Shown here piece by piece: positions 7,635-12,867 of a stretch of 13,259 nucleotides of DNA (position 1 is the first letter of the stretch; every line of letters begins with the position of its first letter). The position numbers were made by a program, and so were the translations under genes. Under the pieces are notes generated by a model. The model had not been told where the DNA came from, did not search any database, and saw only the letters and a list, made by a program, of their open reading frames with translations. The stretch is from Tannerella sp. Lineage in GTDB: Bacteria > Bacteroidota > Bacteroidia > Bacteroidales > Tannerellaceae. The stretch covers positions 1-13,259 of the forward strand of contig JAITDQ010000118.1 in assembly GCA_031282485.1 (NCBI GenBank), written 5' to 3'.

Positions 7635-7670
7635 TAACGGAACGGATAATCAGGCATTATCGCTCCGTTA
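7635..7670 (-). other. intercistronic hairpin spanning the aroQ stop codon
   Basis: TAACGGA (7635-7641) pairs with TCCGTTA (7664-7670), and inside it GATAAT (7645-7650) pairs with ATTATC (7656-7661), with a small internal loop and a 5-nt apex. The stop codon of aroQ lies in the stem. No T tract follows on the minus strand, so this is not a typical terminator. It could protect the 3' end of an aroQ transcript or lower read-through into pyk. Confidence 0.5.
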
Positions 7671-8088
7671 CATTTTTCAGCGCTTCCACGGCAAGCCTGT
7701 ACGAATCAAGGCCGAAACCGGCTATTACCCCTTTGCACGCAGCCGAAATCATCGACTTGCGGCGAAATTCCTCCCGCGCGTGTACATTCGATATATGCAC
7801 CTCCACGACAGGAGCCGCAACCGCTTTAATCGCATCATGCAACGCCACGGATGTATGCGTATAGGCTCCGGCATTAAGAATGATACCGTCAACCTCAAAA
7901 CCGGCTTCGTGAATCATATCAATCAATGCTCCTTCGGAATTACTCTGAAAATACCGGATGTCATCATCGGGAAAAGAAGAACGTAAACGCCCAAGATACG
8001 CGTCAAAATCCAAACTGCCGTAAACATCCGGCTCACGCTTACCTAATAAATTCAGGTTCGGCCCATTAATAATCTGTATCGTCTTCAT
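7657..8088 (-). CDS. aroQ: type II 3-dehydroquinate dehydratase
   Basis: A 143-residue enzyme of the shikimate pathway that converts 3-dehydroquinate to 3-dehydroshikimate; the type II family forms dodecamers. Recognised by NGPNLNLLGKREPDVYG (8-24) with catalytic Y23 and R18, the FQSNSEG segment (47-53), LNAGAYTHTSVALHDA (71-86), and VEVHISNVHAREEFR (96-109) with catalytic H98. The length is typical (140-150). It is the first gene of the minus-strand operon and faces away from xerD across a 229-bp gap that holds both promoters. Confidence 0.97.
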   Translation of the reverse strand: MKTIQIINGPNLNLLGKREPDVYGSLDFDAYLGRLRSSFPDDDIRYFQSNSEGALIDMIHEAGFEVDGIILNAGAYTHTSVALHDAIKAVAAPVVEVHISNVHAREEFRRKSMISAACKGVIAGFGLDSYRLAVEALKNVTER

Positions 8089-8210
8089 ACTTCCTGTAAA
8101 TTTTTAATTCAAAAAAATTTCAACCTTATATTTTCACCTTCAATCTTTTTCCCGTTCATTATCTGCGTAAAGTATCCTTCCGCTTTCCGCCGGAGAAACT
8201 TCCATCGGAT

Positions 8211-8258
8211 TTTTATTTCACAACGCTTGTAAAACCGAACTTTTTCATGTACGTTTGC
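8211..8258 (+). repeat. left copy of a 48-bp inverted repeat containing the xerD promoter
   Basis: By eye, 40 of 48 bases match the minus strand of 10449-10496, and seven of the eight mismatches are transitions. The best conserved parts are TTTTATTT, TTGTAAAACCG and TTTTTCATGTA. The two copies face each other around the xerD-hflX pair. Confidence 0.75.
8226..8257 (+). promoter_or_regulatory. xerD promoter (Bacteroidota sigma-ABfr type)
   Basis: The -33 element CTTG (8226-8229), a 20-bp spacer and the -7 element TACGTTTG (8250-8257) match the TTTG-N20-TAnnTTTG pattern. The start should be near 8263, leaving a leader of about 55 nt before xerD. The spacer is nearly identical to that of the hflX promoter (18 of 20 bases). 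Confidence 0.7.
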
Positions 8259-8286
8259 CCTGCAAAAAAAGCATCCGAACGGGGCA

Positions 8287-8294
8287 CAAAGGTA
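8287..8294 (-). promoter_or_regulatory. candidate -7 element of the aroQ operon promoter
   Basis: On the minus strand TACCTTTG is a perfect match to the Bacteroidota -7 consensus TAnnTTTG. The expected TTTG about 20 bp upstream is not clear, which is common for this promoter class. Transcription would start near 8280, giving a leader of roughly 190 nt before aroQ. It lies within the transcribed leader of xerD. Confidence 0.45.
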
Positions 8295-8317
8295 GTATTT
8301 TTTTTGATATATTGTAT

Positions 8318-9256
8318 ATGGCGCCAAAAGAAACAGATATTATAAATAAATATACGGCATACCTGCGTCTGGAAAAAGGACTTTCCGAAAACACGTCGGA
8401 AGCTTATGCCGAAGACCTGAACAAACTTGTCCGTTTTGTCAAAAGCGAGCCGGACGCAAGCCTCTTAAACCTTACGTACGATGACCTGCAACAGTTCGTT
8501 GCACAACTGAGCGACCTTGGCATATCCGCCCGTTCGCAGGCGCGCATCATCTCCGGCATCAAATCGTTTTACCGGTTTCTCCTGACGGAGGATTACCTCA
8601 AAACCGACCCCACCGAACTGCTGGAAAGTCCCAAAACCGGCCGGAAACTGCCCGAAGTGCTTACGATAAACGAAGTAAATAACCTGATTAATTCCATCGA
8701 CCTGTCAAAAGCCGAAGGACAGCGCAACCGCGCCATGCTGGAAGTGCTGTACAGTTGCGGACTGCGCGTGTCGGAACTCATTACGTTACGGTATTCAAAC
8801 GTCTATTTCGACGAACAGTTCGTCATCGTCCGGGGAAAAGGCGACAAACAGCGATTAGTGCCCATCTCCCCAAAAGCGCTCGATGATATACGGAATTACC
8901 TCATTGACCGCCATACGATAAAGGTGAAAAAAGGGTTTGAAGACACGCTGTTCCTGAACCGGCGCGGCGCGGGACTGACACGTGTCATGATTTTCCATAT
9001 CATAAAGGAACAGGCTAAAATCGCAGGTATCCGCAAAAACATAAGTCCGCACACGATGCGCCATGCCTTCGCCACGCATCTGCTCGAAGGGGGAGCCAAT
9101 CTCCGCGCCATACAGATGATGCTCGGACACGAAAGTATCACGACCACCGAGATTTATACTCATATCGACCGGGAGTTCCTGCGCAGGGAAATCATTGCGC
9201 ATCATCCACGGAATCGTACGCCGGAAAAAGAAAATCATTATACGGAAAACGTGTAA
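8318..9256 (+). CDS. xerD: site-specific tyrosine recombinase XerD
   Basis: A 312-residue tyrosine recombinase that acts with a partner at dif to resolve chromosome dimers during division. The N-terminal SAM-like core-binding domain (about 8-95) includes 'YLRLEKGLSENTSEAY..DL' and 'IKSFYRFLLTEDYLKTDPTELLESPK'. The catalytic domain shows R150 in GLRVSEL, K174 in VRGKGDKQR, H245-x2-R248 in HTMRHAFATHLLEGGA, H271 in MLGHESITTT and the nucleophile Y280 in EIYTHID. An earlier in-frame ATG at 8255 overlaps the -7 promoter element, so the ATG at 8318 is chosen; it gives the normal length. The family usually ends near 'IIAHHPRN', so TPEKENHYTENV is a short extra tail. That tail overlaps the end of the convergent hflX by 65 bp. 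There are no signs of an adjacent mobile element. Confidence 0.95.
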   Translation: MAPKETDIINKYTAYLRLEKGLSENTSEAYAEDLNKLVRFVKSEPDASLLNLTYDDLQQFVAQLSDLGISARSQARIISGIKSFYRFLLTEDYLKTDPTELLESPKTGRKLPEVLTINEVNNLINSIDLSKAEGQRNRAMLEVLYSCGLRVSELITLRYSNVYFDEQFVIVRGKGDKQRLVPISPKALDDIRNYLIDRHTIKVKKGFEDTLFLNRRGAGLTRVMIFHIIKEQAKIAGIRKNISPHTMRHAFATHLLEGGANLRAIQMMLGHESITTTEIYTHIDREFLRREIIAHHPRNRTPEKENHYTENV

Positions 9257-10415
9257 TATGAATCTCCTTTACCTGTTCATACATCAGGCGACGCAGCTCG
9301 TCGACATTCGTTTTGTTCTTTGCGGAAATAAAAATGCAACTGTCGGGAAGGCGGTTCATCCATGTCGTTTTCAGCTCGTCGAGCGAGATGTTTTCCTGCG
9401 TACGCGGCGTAAGGTCATCGGCTTCTTTCGGGACAAACGTAAACGTATCTATTTTGTTGAAAACCATGATAAGGGGCTTCGGCGACGGGTCTATTTCCGC
9501 CAGGGTGCGGGCGACGACTTCAATCTGCTCCTCAAACGCCGGGTGAGATATATCAATTACGTGCAAAAGCAAATCGGCCTCGCGCACCTCATCGAGCGTA
9601 GATTTAAACGACTCGATAAGCTCGGTCGGCAGTTTGCGGATGAAACCGACCGTATCGGAAACGAGAAACGGCAGATTGCCGATAATCATCTTCCTGACCG
9701 TCGTATCTAAGGTGGCAAACAGTTTGTCCTCCGCAAACACATCCGTCTTGCAAAGAAGATTCATCAGCGTCGACTTGCCTGCATTCGTATAGCCGACCAG
9801 TGCGACACGCACCATTTTGCCCCGGTTCCGGCGTTGCGACGACATCTGTTTGTCGATATCCGCCAAATCCCGTTTCAGTTTTGAAATCCGGTCGAGTATG
9901 ATACGGCGGTCTGTTTCAAGCTGCGTTTCACCGGGGCCGCGCATACCGACGCCGCCGCGCTGACGTTCAAGGTGCGTCCAGAGACGTGTCAGGCGCGGAA
10001 GCATGTATTTATACTGCGCCAGTTCGACCTGCGTCTTGGCATGCGCCGTCTGCGCCCTTCGTGCAAAGATGTCGAGGATAAGGTTCGTACGGTCGAGGAT
10101 TTTCACTCCCAGTTCCTTTTCGATGTTACGTATCTGCCGGGCAGAAAGTTCGTCATCGAATATAACAAGACCTGTTTCGTGCTCAACAACATATTCTTTG
10201 ATTTCCTGCAACTTTCCTTTCCCGACAAACGTAGTATGATTGGGACAGTCTAATTTCTGCGTAAATTTTTTGACGGTTTTCGCCCCTGCCGTGTCGGCAA
10301 GAAACGCCAGTTCATCGAGATATTCCTTCACCTGCCGCTCGCTCTGGTCAGGCGTTACCAGCCCTACCAGTACGGCATTTTCCGTTTTCGCTTCAGATAT
10401 TATAAACTCTTTCAT
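9192..10415 (-). CDS. hflX: GTPase HflX (ribosome-splitting factor)
   Basis: A 407-residue OBG-HflX-class GTPase that binds the 50S subunit and can split stalled ribosomes under stress. The N-terminal HflX domain shows TFVGKGKLQEI (62-72), 'ARQIRNIEKELGVKILDRTNLILDIFA' and the hallmark 'RGGVGMRGPGETQLETDRR'. The G domain has the P-loop GYTNAGKS (208-215), G3 DTVG (254-257), G4 NKID (320-323) and G5 SAK (364-366). The C-terminus ends in 'HITRFPYNDFLFPAY', as usual for the family. A longer frame starts at 10508, but the predicted promoter at 10450-10481 lies within it, and MKEFIISE at 10415 is the natural start. It follows dinB with a 114-bp gap and has its own promoter. Its 3' end overlaps xerD, so no room exists for a terminator between them. 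Confidence 0.95.
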   Translation of the reverse strand: MKEFIISEAKTENAVLVGLVTPDQSERQVKEYLDELAFLADTAGAKTVKKFTQKLDCPNHTTFVGKGKLQEIKEYVVEHETGLVIFDDELSARQIRNIEKELGVKILDRTNLILDIFARRAQTAHAKTQVELAQYKYMLPRLTRLWTHLERQRGGVGMRGPGETQLETDRRIILDRISKLKRDLADIDKQMSSQRRNRGKMVRVALVGYTNAGKSTLMNLLCKTDVFAEDKLFATLDTTVRKMIIGNLPFLVSDTVGFIRKLPTELIESFKSTLDEVREADLLLHVIDISHPAFEEQIEVVARTLAEIDPSPKPLIMVFNKIDTFTFVPKEADDLTPRTQENISLDELKTTWMNRLPDSCIFISAKNKTNVDELRRLMYEQVKEIHITRFPYNDFLFPAYDSVDDAQ

Positions 10416-10448
10416 CCAAAATGATATGACAGCTGTTATTTTTTCCGT

Positions 10449-10496
10449 GCAAACATACATGAAAAACTCCGGTTTTACAAATATTGCAAAATAAAA
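10449..10496 (-). repeat. right copy of the 48-bp inverted repeat containing the hflX promoter
   Basis: Inverted counterpart of 8211-8258. Both copies cover an A/T-rich upstream part, the -33 box, the spacer and the -7 box plus the following C. Similarity fades on both sides, so the repeat boundary coincides with the promoter and its upstream element. Confidence 0.75.
10450..10481 (-). promoter_or_regulatory. hflX promoter (Bacteroidota sigma-ABfr type)
   Basis: On the minus strand TTTG (10478-10481), a 20-bp spacer and TATGTTTG (10450-10457) match both consensus boxes exactly. Transcription would start near 10444, leaving about 30 nt before the hflX ATG. The spacer differs from that of the xerD promoter at only two of 20 positions. 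Confidence 0.75.
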
Positions 10497-10529
10497 TCGC
10501 AGTTTCAAGGCATTATGTTGATATTCGTG

Positions 10530-11597
10530 TCAGAACAGGTCAAGCTCCAACTGCACCGGCTTCTGTTCCGGTTCGTCCGTGGCGTTACTGATGCCAAGCC
10601 CCAGCAGCCTCACCGGTTGAGCCGACACGTCAACCTGTTTCATGATCTCCCGCGCCGTATGCCAAAACATGTCAAACCCGGTAATTTTACAGGGCAGCGT
10701 CCTGCTTCTGGTAATAATCCTGAAATCGGCATATTTAACCTTAACGGTTACCGTCCTGCCGTAAAAATTCTCCTTTTCAATGCGCTCCATAACCTCTTTG
10801 GCAAGATGATACAATTCGACCGTCAATAAAATCATATTATCCTTGTCTTTCAAAAAAGTCGTTTCATTGCTTATGGATTTGACAACCCGTTCCGCCTCCA
10901 CCTCTCGGTCGTCAATACCTCTGACATTCAAAAAGAAACTCCTTCCGGCTTTACCGAACAAATGCACCAATTCCTGTTCGGAACGTTTCTTGAGGTCTAA
11001 TCCGGTGTAAATACCATGCTCGTGCATTTTCCGCGCCGTAACTTTACCGACGCCGAAAAACTGCTCTATCTTCAATCCTTCCACAAACTTTTCCGCTTCC
11101 TCCGGGAGAATAACAAAAAGGCCGTCCGGCTTTTTATAATCCGAAGCTATCTTCGCCAGAAATTTATTAACGGAAACGCCCGCGGAAGCCCTCAGACCCG
11201 TCGTCTCATAAATCCTGCGTTTGATTTCCCGCGCTATCAGCGTAGCCGACGGATTCTTTTTATGGTTCTCCGTCACATCCAGAAAAGCCTCATCCAGCGA
11301 CAAAGGCTCCACCAGATTCGTATATTCGTAAAAAATTTCCCTTATCCGGCGGGATTCCTCATGATAAACATCAAACCGGGGAGAAACGAAAATGAGCGAC
11401 GGACATTTGCTTTTAGCCGTCAACGAAGGCATGGCGGAACGAACGCCATATCGCCGGGCTTCATAACTGGCGGCAGCCACAACACCCCGAGCCTCCGAAT
11501 AACCGACAGCCACCGGTTTACCTCGCAGTTCCTCATGATCGCGCTGCTCCACCGAAGCATAAAACGCGTCCATATCAATATGGATGATCTTTCGCAT
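10530..11597 (-). CDS. dinB: DNA polymerase IV (Y-family translesion polymerase)
   Basis: A 355-residue Y-family polymerase that copies past damaged bases. The first catalytic segment is IIHIDMDAFYASVE with metal ligand D8 and the expected steric-gate position Y13. The second is LSLDEAFLDVT with D102 and E103. Also present are 'ASAGVSVNKFLAKIASDYKKPDGL' (138-160) and the helix-hairpin-helix 'FFGVGKVTARKMHEHGIYTGLDL' (180-202), followed by the little-finger domain. The last seven residues QLELDLF (349-355) form a beta-clamp-binding motif (QxxLxLF), so it should be recruited to the sliding clamp. The longer frame from 11654 would include the predicted promoter, and MRKIIHIDMD at 11597 matches the family start. 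An inverted repeat near its -33 region may be an operator. Confidence 0.95.
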   Translation of the reverse strand: MRKIIHIDMDAFYASVEQRDHEELRGKPVAVGYSEARGVVAAASYEARRYGVRSAMPSLTAKSKCPSLIFVSPRFDVYHEESRRIREIFYEYTNLVEPLSLDEAFLDVTENHKKNPSATLIAREIKRRIYETTGLRASAGVSVNKFLAKIASDYKKPDGLFVILPEEAEKFVEGLKIEQFFGVGKVTARKMHEHGIYTGLDLKKRSEQELVHLFGKAGRSFFLNVRGIDDREVEAERVVKSISNETTFLKDKDNMILLTVELYHLAKEVMERIEKENFYGRTVTVKVKYADFRIITRSRTLPCKITGFDMFWHTAREIMKQVDVSAQPVRLLGLGISNATDEPEQKPVQLELDLF

Positions 11598-11600
11598 GCG

Positions 11601-11608
11601 CAAAATTA
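11601..11608 (-). promoter_or_regulatory. candidate -7 element of the dinB promoter
   Basis: TAATTTTG on the minus strand matches TAnnTTTG. It lies only about 3 nt from the dinB ATG at 11597, so the transcript would be leaderless or nearly so. The -33 box is poorly defined (around TTCG in 11627-11630). Confidence 0.35.
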
Positions 11609-11617
11609 ATATTTTAT

Positions 11618-11630
11618 TTCGAATATCGAA
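11618..11630 (-). promoter_or_regulatory. 13-bp inverted repeat (possible operator) at the dinB promoter
   Basis: TTCGA-ATA-TCGAA has two perfect 5-bp arms around a 3-bp centre, 10-22 bp upstream of the candidate -7 box, where a repressor would block polymerase. dinB is damage-regulated in many bacteria, but I do not recognise this as an established LexA site for this phylum. Confidence 0.35.
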
Positions 11631-11766
11631 CAGGTTGCATCTTGACAGACGCATTCCGATTTGAAAATCTGCGCAAATGCACCCTTTTTGACTTGCGATT
11701 TACGACTTACAAACCCTGGAAATACTTAAAAATATATAACGGCGTCATTTTTTTTGCGGAAATATT

Positions 11767-11795
11767 TTTGCGTTCGAAAAAGATTTGTATTTTTG
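11767..11795 (+). promoter_or_regulatory. weak candidate housekeeping promoter in the dinB/12130 intergenic region
   Basis: TTTG (11767-11770), 17 bp, then TATTTTTG (11788-11795) followed by CCCCGCA. The -7 box matches well but the spacing is about 3 bp short. It would transcribe toward the gene at 12130, through the sigma-54 site. A 37-codon frame at 11832-11945 lies just downstream but overlaps the sigma-54 promoter and has no support. Confidence 0.35.
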
Positions 11796-11891
11796 CCCCG
11801 CATTATTGCATAACATTAAAAAACACAGTTTATGAATTTTCTCTTAATAAATATCGCTGTAAATCGTAACTCAAGCCTTCCGCCGGGAGGG

Positions 11892-11910
11892 TTTGGCATG
11901 ATTCTTGCAG
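11892..11910 (+). promoter_or_regulatory. sigma-54 (RpoN) -24/-12 promoter
   Basis: TTTGGCATGATTCTTGCAG has the invariant GG (11895-11896) and GC (11907-11908) separated by exactly 10 bp, inside TGGCAt-N5-TTGCA. The consensus is TGGCAC-N5-TTGCW, so only one core base differs. The predicted +1 is about 11920, inside an AG tract. A hairpin CCTTCC-GCCG-GGAGGG (about 11876-11891) sits immediately upstream. Sigma-54 promoters need an enhancer-binding activator; its site was not identified. Confidence 0.65.
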
Positions 11911-11923
11911 AGAGAGAGAGAGA
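11909..11923 (+). repeat. AG dinucleotide tract at the predicted sigma-54 start site
   Basis: Fifteen bases of alternating A and G run from just after the -12 box past the predicted +1. Length change by slippage would alter the initial transcribed sequence rather than the -24/-12 spacing. Confidence 0.8.
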
Positions 11924-12097
11924 CGCGCAGGTTTACTTACATTAACCTGAAACACGCGCTCTACGCGCGCGTAATTAAACATTTATATTTAAATAAAAAA
12001 GAAAACCTGTCTTTTTTTTCGGACAGAAAAAGTGCTTATAAATACATTACTTATAACCTTCGGGAAAGATTATATTCTTTTCCGGAGGTTTTTTTTA
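11920..12097 (+). ncRNA. predicted structured leader or small RNA between the sigma-54 promoter and an intrinsic terminator
   Basis: If transcription starts at the sigma-54 site, an RNA of about 175 nt would end at the terminator before the gene at 12130. By eye it contains CAGGTT/AACCTG (11928-11933 with 11944-11949), ACGCGC/GCGCGT (11954-11959 with 11967-11972) and CTGTC/GACAG (12007-12011 with 12022-12026). No convincing protein is encoded. It could be a free small RNA or an attenuator leader controlling the downstream gene. No known RNA family was recognised. Confidence 0.4.
12055..12097 (+). terminator. strong intrinsic terminator upstream of the gene at 12130
   Basis: AACCTTCGGGAAAGA (12055-12069) pairs with TCTTTTCCGGAGGTT (12076-12090) over 15 pairs, including two G-U wobbles, around a 6-nt loop, and is followed by an uninterrupted T run (12089-12096). 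It lies 33 nt before the ATG at 12130 and no gene ends here, so it acts on a leader transcript, not on an upstream gene. Confidence 0.8.
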
Positions 12098-12129
12098 TTC
12101 ACCTATTTACTAATTTAAATCATTAAAAC

Positions 12130-12690
12130 ATGGCAAAGCAGGAAAAAAATGTGGTTACCCACGGATTGAGTGGCAAAATCGGCGATTTATTGTTATTTCG
12201 CCAGCGAGGCGGTAAAACGATTGTATCGAAAATACCGGAATTCTCCAAGACTGTATCGGAAAAGCAGGCGGCACAGCGCAAACTTTTCCAGCAGGCAGTA
12301 ATTTACGCACAGACGGCCATAGCATCTCCCGAAATGGAAGAACTCTATAAAGCGGTGGCGAAAAAGAAAGGGAAATATCCCTTCAATGTAGCCGTAGCCG
12401 ACTTTTTGAACGCTCCGGATATTCACGACATCGACTTAAGCGAGTACACCGGCAGCACAGGCGACAGGATACGTATTCTTGTGAACGACGACGTTGCGGT
12501 TAAATCCGTAAAGGTAGAGATTCGCAATGCCGACGGTTCGCTGGTGGAAGAAGGCGAAGCTGTGCAAATCGCAGGCAGTTTGTGGATATACACCGCTGTG
12601 CAGGACAATGAAAACCTCGACGGTGATAAAATCACGGTATCCGCTTCGGATATACCGGGAAATGTCACGCAGGAGGAACGGAAACTGTGA
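12130..12690 (+). CDS. uncharacterised protein with basic helical N-terminus and beta-rich C-terminus
   Basis: A 186-residue protein I do not recognise with confidence. The N-terminus has no signal peptide or membrane segment and reads VTHGLSGKIGDLLLFRQRGG, then a Lys/Gln-rich helical stretch (about 36-85) with 'SEKQAAQRKLFQQAVIYAQTA' character. Next comes 'PFNVAVADFLNAPDIHDIDLSEYTG', then a beta-strand pattern (about 113-186: RIRILVNDD, VKSVKVEIRN, LVEEGEAV, LWIYTAV, KITVSASD) like an Ig-like sandwich. The 'G.SGK.G' start is loosely reminiscent of other small Bacteroidota proteins (such as the DUF6266 type), but this is only a guess. It starts with ATG after an A/T-rich leader without Shine-Dalgarno, as usual in this phylum. 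It lies behind the sigma-54 promoter and terminator, and the next gene in the same direction is 177 bp downstream. The reading frame is convincing: good codon use, no overlap with another real gene. Confidence 0.75.
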   Translation: MAKQEKNVVTHGLSGKIGDLLLFRQRGGKTIVSKIPEFSKTVSEKQAAQRKLFQQAVIYAQTAIASPEMEELYKAVAKKKGKYPFNVAVADFLNAPDIHDIDLSEYTGSTGDRIRILVNDDVAVKSVKVEIRNADGSLVEEGEAVQIAGSLWIYTAVQDNENLDGDKITVSASDIPGNVTQEERKL

Positions 12691-12702
12691 AAACAGATGA
12701 AA

Positions 12703-12753
12703 TGCCGCACCGGACTGTAGAAACAGGGCATGCCCTGTTTCTACGCGGCGGCA
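12703..12753 (+). other. interrupted stem extending the 28-bp palindrome
   Basis: Outside the palindrome, TGCCGC (12703-12708) pairs with GCGGCA (12748-12753), separated from the inner stem by an asymmetric internal loop. The whole 51-nt element starts 12 nt after the stop of the gene at 12130. It has no T tract, so it looks like an mRNA-stabilising or REP-type element more than a terminator. Confidence 0.5.
12717..12744. repeat. perfect 28-bp palindrome (REP-like)
   Basis: The arm GTAGAAACAGGGCA is followed directly by its exact reverse complement TGCCCTGTTTCTAC, giving a 14-bp perfect inverted repeat with no spacer. It reads the same on both strands. Palindromes built on GGGCATGCCC recur as dispersed intergenic elements in several genomes, as I recall, so this may be one copy of such a family. 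A rho-independent terminator is less likely because no T run follows. Confidence 0.85.
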
Positions 12754-12796
12754 GTTAAAGCAATGGTGAAAAGCACGCCTCCGTCACCGCAAAGCA

Positions 12797-12839
12797 AGCG
12801 AAGGAGAGCGAAGGATAAGCGAAGGATAAGCGAAGGATA
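12797..12839 (+). repeat. 11-bp tandem repeat AGCGAAGGATA, three perfect copies plus one degenerate
   Basis: Units lie at 12807-12817, 12818-12828 and 12829-12839, preceded by the 10-bp variant AGCGAAGGAG (12797-12806). Each contains AAGGA, similar to a Shine-Dalgarno core, but the nearest copy ends about 30 nt before the ATG at 12868, too far for ordinary ribosome binding. Copy number may vary between strains. Confidence 0.85.
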
Positions 12840-12867
12840 AAAAATCAGAAATCAAAAAACGAAAATC

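Noticed and set aside
8109..8327. 72-codon frame on the minus strand before aroQ
   Set aside because: It overlaps both promoters and the xerD start, and its Lys/Phe/Cys-rich translation looks like untranslated A/T-rich DNA.
8211..10496. Invertible (phase-variable) switch driven by the nearby tyrosine recombinase
   Set aside because: The inverted repeats are only about 83% identical and span 2.2 kb, inversion would leave both genes behind equivalent promoters, and XerD here has a housekeeping form. Kept only as a structural observation.
11624..11640. Firmicutes-type LexA box around CGAACAGGTT
   Set aside because: Only one half-site matches (GAAC); the spacing and second half do not fit the CGAAC-N4-GTTC pattern.
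12055..12097. Terminator of dinB
   Set aside because: dinB is transcribed leftward, away from this hairpin; the T run is on the rightward transcript.
11642..12126. Small plus-strand frames (11642-11869, 11832-11945, 11905-12126) in the intergenic region
   Set aside because: They run across the sigma-54 promoter, hairpins and terminator, have biased composition from simple repeats, and lack convincing start contexts.
12717..12744. Terminal inverted repeat of a MITE or insertion sequence
   Set aside because: The two arms abut with nothing between them, no target-site duplication was seen, and no transposase gene is adjacent.
12797..12839. CRISPR-like or iteron-type origin repeats
   Set aside because: Only three to four 11-bp units without spacers, and no replication initiator gene or A/T-rich unwinding region with DnaA boxes was seen.
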